A stretch of DNA of 64,000 nucleotides from Mycoplasmatota bacterium (GCA_018394295.1 CP074573.1:1240001-1304000), one strand, 5' to 3'. Shown: positions 36,976 to 47,125, numbered from the stretch's first letter. Translations and numbers: made by a program. Notes: generated by a model not told the origin, from the sequence alone.

Positions 36976-37223
36976 TATATATACTCATAATTCTATAATT
37001 ATTTAATAGATTATATGACTATATTTATACCTTAGAATATTGTCGATATTTAATATTTAAAACTTGGTATTTTGACAATATTTGATAACATTAAATGTAT
37101 TCATTACTTTTATAATATAAATCATAAAAAGTTTACCTATACTATATTGTCGATGTTTGTCACTATTAAACAATATAGTTAATAATGTAAGAAATAATGG
37201 TAATATATCACAATTATTTATCT

Positions 37224-37257
37224 AAAATACATCATAACAATCATTATGGTGTATTTT
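37224..37257. terminator. Stem-loop, possible terminator
   Basis: Fourteen-bp stem AAAATACATCATAA / TTATGGTGTATTTT (one G-T pair), six-base loop, T/A runs on the arms. It lies 250 bases past dps with no intervening gene, so its transcript is unclear. Confidence 0.5.
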
Positions 37258-37344
37258 ACTGTGTTATTTTATGAAAATAATTGTATAATAGTAACAATAT
37301 ATTAAATTCTATTGTTTAGTAATAATAAAATACATAATTCTTGA

Positions 37345-37482
<138 letters not shown>

Positions 37483-37642
37483 ATGCTCTATTCCAATCAT
37501 TTGATAATGAGATCAAAAATGTTTGTATTTTTTTGCTTACCCACTCTACTCTACATATTCGACATTATTTTTGAAAGATTAATACTTAGAATTATTAGTT
37601 GTTTTTAAAGTAGCGTTATAAAAAGTACTTTAATAACATGTA

Positions 37643-37683
37643 AAAAAGCACTGATAGTTTATAGTGAACTAAAAGTGCTTTTT
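37643..37683 (-). terminator. Terminator of the pot operon
   Basis: Stem AAAAAGCACT / AGTGCTTTTT (37643-37652 with 37674-37683) with a secondary inner stem; A/T tails on both sides. Confidence 0.8.
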
Positions 37684-37716
37684 ATCGATTTTATTTTCTG
37701 ATTAAATTGAAAAGTA

Positions 37717-38886
37717 TTAGTAACTTTTTTTCTTTCTTGAATATAAGAAATATCCTCCTACTCCAACAATTACAACAATTCCAATTATTAATGGAATAAT
37801 ATAATTTGTTTTTGGTGCGAGAACTTCAGACCAAACTTTATCATACTCATTGATAAAATCACCTGGATCTCTAAATACTTCTGTTTGAACATCTCCACCT
37901 AAGATATCAATAATCCCTTCAGGATTATAGGCTATATTACTTGCCCAATCTTCTGTTTTTACTGTATTGAATACAGATTCAACTGGAGATGAGTACATAA
38001 CATATTCTGTGTTTTTAGTGGCTATTTCAGGTTTACACATAAAGTTAATGAATTCATGTGCTAAATCAACATGTTGACTTGTTTTAGGAATAACCATTGA
38101 ATCAATCCAGAAATTAGTTCCTTCTTTAGGAATAGCATAAGCCATATTTTCATTCTCACTCATGATAAAAGATGCATCCCCTGAGTACACAACAGCTAGT
38201 GCTGCTTCCCCACTAATCATTTGTTGAATGACAGAATCAGTCACATATGAATAAACAAGTGGTTTTTGTTCAATTAATTTATTTTTAGCTTCCTCTAAAT
38301 CATCTTTATTGGTTGTATTCATTGATTTACCTAAAAGTTTTAAGGCAACCATTAAAGAATCGCGTTGACTATCATACATGAAGATATCTTTTTTATAATC
38401 TTCATCCCATAAGATAGACCATGAATCTACAGGCTTATTTACTTTGGTTGTGTCATACAAAATACCAACTGTTCCCCAAAAATAAGGGATTGTGTATTTA
38501 TTATTAGGATCAAATACCTTTGATTTTTCATAATACTCATCTGATATTTCGTTACGATTTGGCATTTTATCTGGGTCTAATTCAACTAAAAGATCTTCTT
38601 TAATTAGTTTTTCAATCATATAGTCTGAAGGAATAACTACATCATATTTTGCATCTCCAGTTGTTAATTTTGTGTACATTGATTCATTAGAATCAAATGT
38701 TTCATAATTTACATTTACATTAGGAAATGCTGTTTCAAATTCTGTTATTACCTCTTCATCAATATACTCTCCCCAATTAAATACATTTAAAGTGATCGTG
38801 TCTTCAGCGTTAACGCTATTGTTGGGAGTAACTAAGATAATGAAAAATAACATAATTAATACTAAACTACTAATAATTTTTTTCAT
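37717..38886 (-). CDS. potD: Polyamine ABC transporter substrate-binding protein, C-terminally membrane anchored
   Basis: Spermidine/putrescine-binding protein, 389 residues. Mature part starts ITLNVFNWGEYIDEEVITEFETAFP, typical PotD. N-terminal signal (KKIISSLVLIMLFFIILVTP) lacks a lipobox cysteine. Instead a C-terminal helix (YIIPLIIGIVVIVGVGGYFLY) with tail SRKKKSY probably fixes it in the membrane. Last gene of the minus-strand pot operon, one base after potC. Confidence 0.93.
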   Translation of the reverse strand: MKKIISSLVLIMLFFIILVTPNNSVNAEDTITLNVFNWGEYIDEEVITEFETAFPNVNVNYETFDSNESMYTKLTTGDAKYDVVIPSDYMIEKLIKEDLLVELDPDKMPNRNEISDEYYEKSKVFDPNNKYTIPYFWGTVGILYDTTKVNKPVDSWSILWDEDYKKDIFMYDSQRDSLMVALKLLGKSMNTTNKDDLEEAKNKLIEQKPLVYSYVTDSVIQQMISGEAALAVVYSGDASFIMSENENMAYAIPKEGTNFWIDSMVIPKTSQHVDLAHEFINFMCKPEIATKNTEYVMYSSPVESVFNTVKTEDWASNIAYNPEGIIDILGGDVQTEVFRDPGDFINEYDKVWSEVLAPKTNYIIPLIIGIVVIVGVGGYFLYSRKKKSY

Positions 38887-38887
38887 T

Positions 38888-39670
38888 TTAAAACCTCTCT
38901 TTTTTATTTTTATAACTTATTCTATTTACGAAAAAGACGAATAAAACAATACATGCGACCATTAGACTTGCTAATGCATTAACAGTTGGTCTGATTGGTT
39001 TTTTTGCCATATTATAGATTTCAATTGATAGATTTGTAACACCGTTCGATGTGTTAAAATAACTAATTACAAAATCATCGATTGACATCGTAAAAGCGAT
39101 TAAAGCCCCTGCAACGATTCCAGGCATGATTTCAGGAATAATCACTTTTCGAATTGCTTGAAGTGGTGTTGCCCCTAAATCAGTTGCTGCATCTAACATG
39201 TTTGGGTCTAACGCATTTAACCTTGGTAGTATGGTCAAAATTACAAAAGGTGTACTAAACATAATATGGGCAAGTACCATCGTAGAAAAACCACGTGGAA
39301 TCCCTAATGAAACATATAAAATCATTAATGAAACTGCTGTTACTATATCAGGATTAATTACTGGAAAATAATTTATATTTAAGACAGTTTCTTTTATCTT
39401 TTTTGAAGTTTTGTAAATCCCTAATGCAGATATGGTACCCAGTATAGTTGAAACAGTGGTTGATATAATTGCACAAACTATGGTATAAACAAATGCATCT
39501 TGGATTTTTTCGTTATTAAATAATTCAATATACCACTTTAAAGAGAAACCACTCCACTTCCCCATTGAATCTGCTTCATTAAATGAGTAAAATACTAAAA
39601 CAAAGATAGGGGCATAGAGAAATAAAAACATAAATATTAAATACATTACATGACGTGTTTTTATTACCAT
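38888..39670 (-). CDS. potC: Polyamine ABC transporter permease PotC
   Basis: 260 residues, six membrane spans, with the permease loop DAATDLGATPLQAIRKVIIPEIMPGI (EAA motif) that contacts the ATPase. Starts [30 protein letters not shown] as in PotC. Overlaps the potB stop by 7 bases. Confidence 0.93.
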   Translation of the reverse strand: MVIKTRHVMYLIFMFLFLYAPIFVLVFYSFNEADSMGKWSGFSLKWYIELFNNEKIQDAFVYTIVCAIISTTVSTILGTISALGIYKTSKKIKETVLNINYFPVINPDIVTAVSLMILYVSLGIPRGFSTMVLAHIMFSTPFVILTILPRLNALDPNMLDAATDLGATPLQAIRKVIIPEIMPGIVAGALIAFTMSIDDFVISYFNTSNGVTNLSIEIYNMAKKPIRPTVNALASLMVACIVLFVFFVNRISYKNKKERF

Positions 39671-40512
39671 GGAAGGGTACCCCCTCCCTTAGATTTATAT
39701 TCATCAGATTTTTTCATAAACTTCATTGATAATATTATTATAATCATCAAGATAACTGAAATTGCAGAACCGAAATTCCAATTTCCTAATAAGAAAAATT
39801 GTTTTTCTATTAAATTACCAATTAATATATAATCTCCTCCACCTAGAAGACGTGGAATGGCAAATGAGCTGACAGCTGGCAAAAATACCATAATAATTCC
39901 AGTAACCACTCCAGGAATAGATAGCGGAAATATAATTTTTAAGAAAATTTCTTTTGTACTTGCTCCTAAATCACTTGCAGCCTCAATTAAATCATCATCA
40001 ATTTTTATGAGCGTTGTATAGATAGGAAGTACCATAAAAGGAATAAAATTATAAACCATACCTATTAGTACTGCAGCATCTGTGTAAAGTATCCCATTAA
40101 ATGTAACTCCAATTAAACTAAATAAATAATTTAATATTCCACTTCTACCTAATATAATCTGCCAAGCATAGGTTCTAAGTAACATATTAATCCACATTGG
40201 TAAAATGAAAAATAAAATAAGCACATTTTGCATCCTAATATGAATTTTTGATATAATCCATGCAACAGGAAATCCAAATAATAAGCATAATACAGTGGTT
40301 TGAACAGCAAGTAAAATGGATTTAGATAATATATTAAAATTAGTTGAACTAAAAAATGCAATATAATGATCTAATGTAAATTTAAATGTTGCAGAACTTC
40401 CACCTTTATTTGATGTGATACTATATAGAAAAACCAAAAAGAATGGAACAACAATCATAATAAAAATCCATAAAAGATAAGGATATGCTAGTCTTTTAAG
40501 TGATTGATTCAT
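39664..40512 (-). CDS. potB: Polyamine ABC transporter permease PotB
   Basis: 282 residues, six spans, EAA loop [27 protein letters not shown]-terminus [27 protein letters not shown]. Overlaps potA by 17 bases, indicating translational coupling. Confidence 0.93.
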   Translation of the reverse strand: MNQSLKRLAYPYLLWIFIMIVVPFFLVFLYSITSNKGGSSATFKFTLDHYIAFFSSTNFNILSKSILLAVQTTVLCLLFGFPVAWIISKIHIRMQNVLILFFILPMWINMLLRTYAWQIILGRSGILNYLFSLIGVTFNGILYTDAAVLIGMVYNFIPFMVLPIYTTLIKIDDDLIEAASDLGASTKEIFLKIIFPLSIPGVVTGIIMVFLPAVSSFAIPRLLGGGDYILIGNLIEKQFFLLGNWNFGSAISVILMIIIILSMKFMKKSDEYKSKGGGTLPW

Positions 40513-41602
40513 CCTGTATTACACCCACTTCCATAACATGAATATCTTCAGGCTCTACAGTTAAGCCAACAATATCACCAATCGAGGCTGGTTTAGTCGT
40601 ATGAATTACATATTCTTTTCCATTTACAATAACACATATTTCATAATGAACACCTTTAAAAATAATTGAATCAACTACTCCAATCATAGGAGCATTATCT
40701 TTTTTGATTATTTTTAAATCCTCAGGTCGTATAACAACCTCTACAGGTTCATTATAATGGAAGCCTCTATCAACACAATCGAAAATATAATCTTCAAATT
40801 TTACTTTATAATCCTCAATCATAATTCCTGATATAATATTACTCTCACCTATAAAATCAGCTACAAAACGATTTTTAGGTTCATTATAAATATCTGTTGG
40901 AGAGCCTATTTGTTGAATTAAACCATTATTTAAAACTACAATAGTATCACTCATTGTTAGTGCCTCTTCTTGATCATGTGTTACATAGATAAAGGTAATA
41001 CCAATTTTCTTTTGCATTTCTTTTAATTCATACTGCATATCTTGACGTAGTTTTAAATCTAGTGCTGCAAGTGGTTCATCTAAAAGTAAAACTTTTGGTT
41101 CATTAACTAAAGCACGTGCAATTGCCACCCGTTGTTGTTGGCCACCGGATAATCGTTTAACATTTCGATGTTCAAAATTTTCTAGTTTAACGAGCTTTAA
41201 CATTTGTTTTACTCTTTGAACAATTTCATTTTCCTTCATTTTTTTAAGTCTTAATCCGAAGGCAATATTTTCAAATACATTTAAGTGTGGAAATAATGCA
41301 TACTTTTGAAATACGGTATTAATATGTCTCTTGTTCGGTTCTATATGTATTATTGATTTATTATTAAATAATATATCTCCTGTTGTTGGAGTTTCAAATC
41401 CAGCAATCATTCTTAAAATTGTTGTCTTACCACAACCAGAAGGTCCTAATAATGTCACAAATTCATTTTCTTTAATTGATAAATTAATCTCTTTTAGCAC
41501 TATCTCTCCATCAAACTCTTTAGATAGGTTTTTTATATCAATTAAAGATTGATTTGAACTAGATATTTTTTGATGATTGTTGCTAATTTTGTTATTAATC
41601 AT
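40496..41602 (-). CDS. potA: Polyamine ABC transporter ATPase PotA
   Basis: 368 residues. Walker [13 protein letters not shown] loop [22 protein letters not shown], signature [15 protein letters not shown], Walker [14 protein letters not shown] loop [10 protein letters not shown]-terminal TOBE domain (about 280-360). An extra polar N-terminal tail of about 20 residues ([17 protein letters not shown]) precedes the ATPase. Second gene of the operon. Confidence 0.95.
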   Translation of the reverse strand: MINNKISNNHQKISSSNQSLIDIKNLSKEFDGEIVLKEINLSIKENEFVTLLGPSGCGKTTILRMIAGFETPTTGDILFNNKSIIHIEPNKRHINTVFQKYALFPHLNVFENIAFGLRLKKMKENEIVQRVKQMLKLVKLENFEHRNVKRLSGGQQQRVAIARALVNEPKVLLLDEPLAALDLKLRQDMQYELKEMQKKIGITFIYVTHDQEEALTMSDTIVVLNNGLIQQIGSPTDIYNEPKNRFVADFIGESNIISGIMIEDYKVKFEDYIFDCVDRGFHYNEPVEVVIRPEDLKIIKKDNAPMIGVVDSIIFKGVHYEICVIVNGKEYVIHTTKPASIGDIVGLTVEPEDIHVMEVGVIQDESIT

Positions 41603-41617
41603 TCTGATCCTCCTATT

Positions 41618-42157
41618 TTAAAAAGTAGGTGGGGTCGTAACCCATAAAACTTTAGATACTTTTTTAGCTTTATTTTTGATATAATGTTCTCTATTAGGGA
41701 AAAAGTAAAATGATTCTCCTGCCTTAACTAATAACTTTCTTTTCCCATGGATTAACTCGATTTCTCCCTCTAAAACATATCCAAATTCTTCCCCTGGATG
41801 TGGGGTATGTTTATAAGAGAGGCCACCAGGTTCTAGTTCGATTAAAATCGGTTCCATCTCATTTTTTTGAGCGTTTGGGATAACCCAATGTATTTTTATC
41901 TTATGATCTTCATCATGTTTAATTGAAATATCTTCGTTTTTAAATACAATTTTTTCATCATCTTCTTCAGCGAAAAAGTCGCCTAATGTTGTCCCTAATG
42001 CTTCTAAAATATCATGAAGAGTTGTGATAGAAGGTGATGTCATTTCTCTTTCGAGTTGAGAAATAAATCCTTTGGTTAATTCACAACGGTCCGCTAATTC
42101 TTCTTGAGTTAAACCATTTTCCATTCTCAGACGTTTAATTTTTGACCCAATATTCAT
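41618..42157 (-). CDS. XRE-family regulator with cupin sensor domain
   Basis: 179 residues: HTH_3 (IGSKIKRLRMENGLTQEELADRCELTKGFISQLER) and C-terminal cupin (GGLSYKHTPHPGEEFGYVLEGEIELIHG). PuuR-like regulators of this build commonly head potABCD operons and are likely to sense polyamines. First gene of the operon; inverted repeats and a consensus promoter upstream suggest autoregulation. Confidence 0.92.
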   Translation of the reverse strand: MNIGSKIKRLRMENGLTQEELADRCELTKGFISQLEREMTSPSITTLHDILEALGTTLGDFFAEEDDEKIVFKNEDISIKHDEDHKIKIHWVIPNAQKNEMEPILIELEPGGLSYKHTPHPGEEFGYVLEGEIELIHGKRKLLVKAGESFYFFPNREHYIKNKAKKVSKVLWVTTPPTF

Positions 42158-42189
42158 GATTATTCATCCTTCCTAAAGTATTACTAGTA

Positions 42190-42204
42190 TAAACTTAAAG
42201 TTTA
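42190..42204. promoter_or_regulatory. Inverted repeat operator downstream of pot promoter
   Basis: TAAACT-TAA-AGTTTA, 6-bp arms, placed between the -10 and the start of the cupin-HTH gene. Confidence 0.6.
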
Positions 42205-42224
42205 GTTTTTATAAACATTTATAA

Positions 42225-42253
42225 ATTATAAATAATTTTATACTATTTGTCAA
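42225..42253 (-). promoter_or_regulatory. Consensus sigma-A promoter of the pot operon
   Basis: On the minus strand TTGACA (42248-42253), exactly 17 bases, TATAAT (42225-42230). Both hexamers are perfect. Confidence 0.9.
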
Positions 42254-42255
42254 TA

Positions 42256-42298
42256 TAAACTCCCAATTTTTTACCAAAAAGTTTACTAAAATTAAACT
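42256..42298. promoter_or_regulatory. Further TAAACT/AGTTTA repeats upstream of the pot promoter
   Basis: TAAACT at 42256-42261, AGTTTA at 42280-42285 and TAAACT at 42293-42298; the last two form an inverted repeat with a 7-base centre. Confidence 0.5.
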
Positions 42299-42384
42299 CT
42301 AAAGTAAGTATTACTTCAATAATCATTTGATATTAGAATAATTTATCTTGGTTAAACGATTTCAATAATGTCTATAGAAATAAT

Positions 42385-42413
42385 AAAAAAGTGAGTTAAA
42401 TTTAACCCACTTC
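42385..42413 (-). terminator. Terminator of the methyltransferase gene
   Basis: Minus-strand stem AAGTGGGTTAAA / TTTAACTCACTT followed by a T run (A run at 42385-42390 on the plus strand). Confidence 0.75.
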
Positions 42414-42486
42414 GATGTATAATTAATCAATTCTACTATTTGTTATCACTCATATTAGTTTTTCACTTTTTGGAAGGAAAGTTATA

Positions 42487-43248
42487 TCATTGAAAGCATT
42501 TCCTTCCAACATAGATGTACATATTTATACTAAAAAAGTACTCACCCGTTTGGTTTAATAGTAGCATTTCATCATAAAATCTTTCATATTCATCTTTAGT
42601 AATTAAGTTGTCTTTTATTAAATCTTTAAAGCCTTTAATCATTCCATAGCCATAATTTCCTTTTTCAAATTCTGAATTAGTTAGAACATAGGTAAAAATA
42701 GAACCTTTAAAAAGTTTAGTCTTATTAAATTCTCCTAACAATCTTCTTCCCATCCAAGAGTCAACTGAACCCATCCAGTCTTGCTGATTATCAGCATAAG
42801 CAGTCACAATTTTCCTAATTAGTTTTTTATCTTTTCCATTTATTATTATTGAATCCCAGTCGAAATGACCAAAAACAACAATACCCTCTTCTTTTAAGAC
42901 TCGATTAACTTCTTTTAAGAACGATTCTTTTATCTCAATACATTCTAATAAATTCAATGAATATACTAAATCAAAATAATTATCCTTAAATGGTAGTTTT
43001 CTTGATACATCAGCAACTAAATAGTGAATATTACTATTATCTTTAGAAACTTCTTTTGCTTTTTCAATAAATCGTTCACTAATATCTATCCCATATAATT
43101 CAGATTCTTTGGTTGATATTTTTTTTGCCAAATTTCTTAAGTCTAATCCATCTTTACATCCTAAATCCAACACTGAGTTAACTTTGTCAAAATCAATCAA
43201 AGAATAAATAAATTCCCGCATTTCTAAATTATCTTTACCAAATATCAT
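42487..43248 (-). CDS. Class I SAM-dependent methyltransferase
   Basis: 253 residues. SAM motif I VNSVLDLGCKDGLDLRNLA (residues about 22-40), acidic loop YGIDISERFIEKAKE, motif IV-like LVYSLNLLECIEIKESFLKEVNRVLKEEGIVVFGHFDWDS as in Methyltransf_11. Substrate cannot be told; the C-terminal half is not a domain I know. GGAGG-like site upstream. Followed by its own terminator. Confidence 0.88.
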   Translation of the reverse strand: MIFGKDNLEMREFIYSLIDFDKVNSVLDLGCKDGLDLRNLAKKISTKESELYGIDISERFIEKAKEVSKDNSNIHYLVADVSRKLPFKDNYFDLVYSLNLLECIEIKESFLKEVNRVLKEEGIVVFGHFDWDSIIINGKDKKLIRKIVTAYADNQQDWMGSVDSWMGRRLLGEFNKTKLFKGSIFTYVLTNSEFEKGNYGYGMIKGFKDLIKDNLITKDEYERFYDEMLLLNQTGEYFFSINMYIYVGRKCFQ

Positions 43249-43270
43249 TGATATCCCCTCCTAAAAAATA

Positions 43271-43495
43271 TTAATCTTCTTGACACTTTGTTATTTTTTT
43301 AATCTCTTTAATTTCTAATAAAATAATGAACAGTAATGGAACGATTGCTATATCAAAATAATCAAGAAACTCTGTTACACTCGAAGGTGAAATACCAACG
43401 GAAAAGTCACTGAACATTTCAGAAAATACAATATAGACAGTAAACCAGATTAGTAAATTTTTAATTATAGATAATATGTTTCGTTTTTCATTCAT
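43271..43495 (-). CDS. Small membrane protein of unknown function
   Basis: 74 residues with two hydrophobic segments (LLIWFTVYIVFSEMF and IAIVPLLFIILLEI) joined by a serine/acidic loop. No family recognised. It lies 22 bases upstream of the methyltransferase gene and 14 bases downstream of the GLUG protein gene, all on the minus strand, so the three are probably one transcript. Confidence 0.6.
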   Translation of the reverse strand: MNEKRNILSIIKNLLIWFTVYIVFSEMFSDFSVGISPSSVTEFLDYFDIAIVPLLFIILLEIKEIKKITKCQED

Positions 43496-43509
43496 AACTT
43501 AGATTCATC

Positions 43510-44832
43510 CTAATTATTTTTAATCAGTTTATATAATGGTTGATTTTCTTTATTTTGTAAAATAGGTAGATATCCTTTTTCTAGTACACTGAAATCCCAA
43601 ATGTTTTCATCATAATAAAGAGTATTAATATACCAATTTTTATCTAATAGCTGTTCCTCATCAATAATACTATCACTAGGGATTTCATAATTTTCAATTG
43701 TTTTACCTTCATAAATATACATAACTCCTACTTGACGATAATTTTCTCCATATACATTTCCTAACATGAAACTTAAATGTGATGTTGTATGACTTGAAAG
43801 TATTCCAATATATTCGGAAGCATGTATATCTCCTAGGACAAAACTATAACGAATTTGTCCCACATCACGACCAACTATTCCACCAACATACATATTTCCA
43901 GTTACAGTAGCGTTACTATAACTATTTGTTATAATACTCTTTAATCCAGATGAATATCCTACAATTCCCCCAATTTGAATATTGCCACTCACTGTGCCCA
44001 GCGCATAGGACTTTGTTATTGTGGTAGCACTTCTACCAGAAATTCCCCCTACTTCGTCATAACCTTCTACACTACCAGAAAATGATGAAAATTCAATTAT
44101 CCCATTATTAAATCCTACTATACCACCAACTTGATTATTGGCTTTTATATCTCCTGATACATCGACATTCATTACTTTACCATAATTTACTTTTGCGACA
44201 GTTCCAATGGTATTTAAATCAGTTTCAATAAGGGAATCCTCAAAATCAATATTTTGAACAACACCATTTTTACCAATACAATATAGTAATGGTTGATTTA
44301 AATTAGTAATTTTATATCCATTACCATCTAATATCCCTTCAAATTTTGACGACTTATTACATTGACTGAAATTACTAAATTCATTGATACCCGTGAAATC
44401 TAAATCATTGGTTAAATAATACTTACCATCTAAATTATTATATATTTTATAGAAATCTCTTACTGTACTTATTATTTTAATACTATGTTGTTCATAATAG
44501 GCTGCCCCAAATGGAATAAATGAGGAGACTAGAAAGAAAGCTAATAAAACACTTTTTTTCTTAAATATTTTAACATTAAGCGTAGTCATCTTTCCTTTCT
44601 TTTCTTCAGGATTAGATATACTAATATCAATTTTTTTCTTATTTTCTTCATTTCGGATTTTTATATTATGTAATACTTTTAGTAAAATAATAAAAATAAC
44701 TAATTGAAATATAATTGATATAATTATTGATACAACAAAAAATCTATTATTATAATAGATAGTTAATAAAAATGTAGCTATTATTTGTAAAAAATATATG
44801 CTGGTCAATGTTTTTTCTGAATTATTAATCAT
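43510..44832 (-). CDS. Membrane-anchored GLUG-repeat protein
   Basis: 440 residues. Two hydrophobic helices near the N-terminus (SIYFLQIIATFLLTIYY; FVVSIIISIIFQLVIFIILL), a charged stretch (EENKKKIDISISNPEEKKGK), a third helix near residue 95, then an extracytoplasmic beta-helix-like region with GLUG motifs: VGGIVGFNNGIIEFSSFSG, VGGISGRSATTI, IGGIVGYSSG, VGGIVGRDVGQI (about 210-340). Such repeats are known from surface adhesins and IgA-protease-like proteins. No LPXTG; anchoring is through the N-terminal helices. Function unknown. Confidence 0.75.
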   Translation of the reverse strand: MINNSEKTLTSIYFLQIIATFLLTIYYNNRFFVVSIIISIIFQLVIFIILLKVLHNIKIRNEENKKKIDISISNPEEKKGKMTTLNVKIFKKKSVLLAFFLVSSFIPFGAAYYEQHSIKIISTVRDFYKIYNNLDGKYYLTNDLDFTGINEFSNFSQCNKSSKFEGILDGNGYKITNLNQPLLYCIGKNGVVQNIDFEDSLIETDLNTIGTVAKVNYGKVMNVDVSGDIKANNQVGGIVGFNNGIIEFSSFSGSVEGYDEVGGISGRSATTITKSYALGTVSGNIQIGGIVGYSSGLKSIITNSYSNATVTGNMYVGGIVGRDVGQIRYSFVLGDIHASEYIGILSSHTTSHLSFMLGNVYGENYRQVGVMYIYEGKTIENYEIPSDSIIDEEQLLDKNWYINTLYYDENIWDFSVLEKGYLPILQNKENQPLYKLIKNN

Positions 44833-45013
44833 TTTCCCCCCTAAAATATTTTATTAAATATATGATTATGAGTTAAATTATCCATGCCTAAATGGATTAC
44901 TTGAACTTCAATCAAAAGATATAGGATTTATTTATACTATACTATTTATCTAATTTTATAACAACTAATTCTCTTATTCTTATCCCTATTTTTTCTATTT
45001 ATATAACTAAACA

Positions 45014-45050
45014 TAAAAAGCACGTTCTAAACAGTTAATAGTACGTGCTT
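45014..45050 (-). terminator. Terminator of the five-gene operon ending at 45102
   Basis: Stem AAGCACGT / ACGTGCTT (45018-45025 with 45043-45050), T run on the minus strand. Confidence 0.75.
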
Positions 45051-45101
45051 ACATGTCATATGAATAATTGTAAAACAGAGTTTTTATACTCATTTTCTTG
45101 T

Positions 45102-45290
45102 TTATGATTTAGATTCTCGTTTGTTTCTTATTAATAGATCAATTACACTCCCTATAATAATCCCGATTACTGCACCAATTATAAGAGCTAAAGGGATATT
45201 TAATTTAAATACAATTGATGCTAATAAACCCATTGCCGAACAAAATACTAAAATTAATCCTACAAAAACGTATGAATCTTTTTTATACAT
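45102..45290 (-). CDS. Small two-helix membrane protein
   Basis: 62 residues, YVFVGLILVFCSAMGLLASIVF and LALIIGAVIGIIIGSVIDLLI, the second helix glycine-zipper-like; basic tail RNKRESKS. AAAGGT ribosome site 9 bases upstream of the ATG. It begins 17 bases after the SF1-like ATPase stop and closes that operon. No function can be assigned. Confidence 0.7.
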   Translation of the reverse strand: MYKKDSYVFVGLILVFCSAMGLLASIVFKLNIPLALIIGAVIGIIIGSVIDLLIRNKRESKS

Positions 45291-45307
45291 AATACCATAC
45301 CTTTCTT

Positions 45308-47104
45308 TTATTTACTTGGAATATCAACTACTCGAATAAACTCATTGTTGACATTTTTAAAGGTTAAGTAATGATGACTGTCAAAGATAACTATATTTGT
45401 TAAATCTTGACCATTTTTTAATATATAACTAATCACATCATTATCTATATTATTATCCAATATTTTAACTCCAATTTTATGATAATCTACATCAATTAAA
45501 ATATCAAAAATAGGATGTGTTTTTAAATCTTCTAATTTATATCCATAATACTTACATAAATTATCTTTAATAAATGCGATAAAATCACTAATTCGATATA
45601 CATTTAGAGTTGATTTAATTTCAAATTTTGAACCAATATCAAAAACAAATTTATTATAATCTATAAGAGAAGGCAATAATAAATGGGATGGTTCAGATAT
45701 AGATGAATTGATGATTAAAAAATCAGTTGCATTCGCTAATGCTATATAGAAATTAATCGCATCTTCGAAATTTTTATTGATATTTATAATTTTATTAATT
45801 GGACCTGTACATAATTTTTTATTGTCTGCATCGTAAATAATAACCACTTTAAACTCACAATTTGTAATATCCTTTTTATGAACAAAAGTAATCGCATCTA
45901 CTTCTCTCATTCCTACATGATCATAAATATCATGTACCTTAATATTATTCATTTTACATTGGTTTCTCATATATTCTAAATTATCCATATCAGTAAACAT
46001 GACTAATATATCCTTTAATGAATAATTCATATTACTAATTAATAAATCTAAGCGATCAAAGAAGACTTCGCGTTTTTCATCTGCTCGTTTATTGTAATAG
46101 TAGGTCAATACAGATTTAAAATCGTTACGATTAGATTTTGAACGATAGGTTAACTTAGGATTAATTAATTCATTATTTGTTAAATTTGTTTCAATTATAC
46201 TAAAAACATTTTTGCTATTTCGATAATTTATATCTAATATAACAGATTGTTGAATACTTTTAAATAATAAACTGCTCTTAAAATTCTTATATCGATCTTT
46301 TGATTTTAGTTCATCTAAAGTCATATAACATGAATATTCTTCGTCTTTTTGCTGATATAAATAATAGATAATATCTAATTCAATTTTCGAAAAATCTTGT
46401 ATATCATCAAGAAATACATGAGTAAATGTCATAGCTAACTCATTATTCTCATGTTGATGATAGATTAAACGTAAAAAACTTTGATAAAATGTTTGCTTAT
46501 CAAAAAAATCACCACTTAAAGCACTACTTAAATAATCATTATAAATTTGCCAAATACCTTGCTTTTCTCTGAATGATAAAAGTCCTTTTTTTATTGATCT
46601 TCGTGGAATCAATAAATAATGCTTTAATTCTTGTTTTAAGGTTTCATCTAATTCTTTGTTACTCTTGAAACATATATTAGATTGAATATAATTAATTTCA
46701 TCTAAGACAAAATCAACAGTAAAATCAAAATTATCATTACCAAGTTGGTAATTTTTCACTAGTTCATCAATCAATAATTTTTTATCATCATTATTAATAG
46801 TATTTTGAAACAGTGGTAGGTCTATTCTTTTCAAATACTTGTAAATTAGTTCATTCATTGTATAAACATTTAACATATTGTATTTAGATGAGAGTAAAAA
46901 GTATTGATTTAATAAAATTTGTTTTTTAAGTTCATCATTAACGATAAAAATAGTATCATTTTGCGAAACTTTATGTTTTTTCAAAAGCGACTCATATTTT
47001 TTTAATAATACAGTTGTTTTTCCTACACCAGAATACCCTTCAATTAGTAAATTAAATCCTAAGGGAGCTTTCAAAACTTCCATTTGATTTTTGTTTAAAT
47101 CCAT
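45308..47104 (-). CDS. Divergent UvrD/Rep-like SF1 ATPase, probably without helicase activity
   Basis: 598 residues. N-terminal Q-motif region (LNKNQMEVLKAP), Walker A IEGYSGVGKTTVLL at residues 21-34, motif II as FLDDIQD near 232 (DDIQ instead of DEAQ), motif IV ILDINYRNSKNVF near 286. The place of motif VI reads YIALANATDFLII near 450 where active helicases have V(A/G)xTRA(K/R): the arginine finger is missing. The C-terminal 140 residues are of no recognised domain. Possibly a nucleotide-binding regulator or nuclease-associated protein; function unknown. Confidence 0.75.
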   Translation of the reverse strand: MDLNKNQMEVLKAPLGFNLLIEGYSGVGKTTVLLKKYESLLKKHKVSQNDTIFIVNDELKKQILLNQYFLLSSKYNMLNVYTMNELIYKYLKRIDLPLFQNTINNDDKKLLIDELVKNYQLGNDNFDFTVDFVLDEINYIQSNICFKSNKELDETLKQELKHYLLIPRRSIKKGLLSFREKQGIWQIYNDYLSSALSGDFFDKQTFYQSFLRLIYHQHENNELAMTFTHVFLDDIQDFSKIELDIIYYLYQQKDEEYSCYMTLDELKSKDRYKNFKSSLLFKSIQQSVILDINYRNSKNVFSIIETNLTNNELINPKLTYRSKSNRNDFKSVLTYYYNKRADEKREVFFDRLDLLISNMNYSLKDILVMFTDMDNLEYMRNQCKMNNIKVHDIYDHVGMREVDAITFVHKKDITNCEFKVVIIYDADNKKLCTGPINKIININKNFEDAINFYIALANATDFLIINSSISEPSHLLLPSLIDYNKFVFDIGSKFEIKSTLNVYRISDFIAFIKDNLCKYYGYKLEDLKTHPIFDILIDVDYHKIGVKILDNNIDNDVISYILKNGQDLTNIVIFDSHHYLTFKNVNNEFIRVVDIPSK

Positions 47105-47125
47105 TTACCTCACCCTCTTTTTAAT

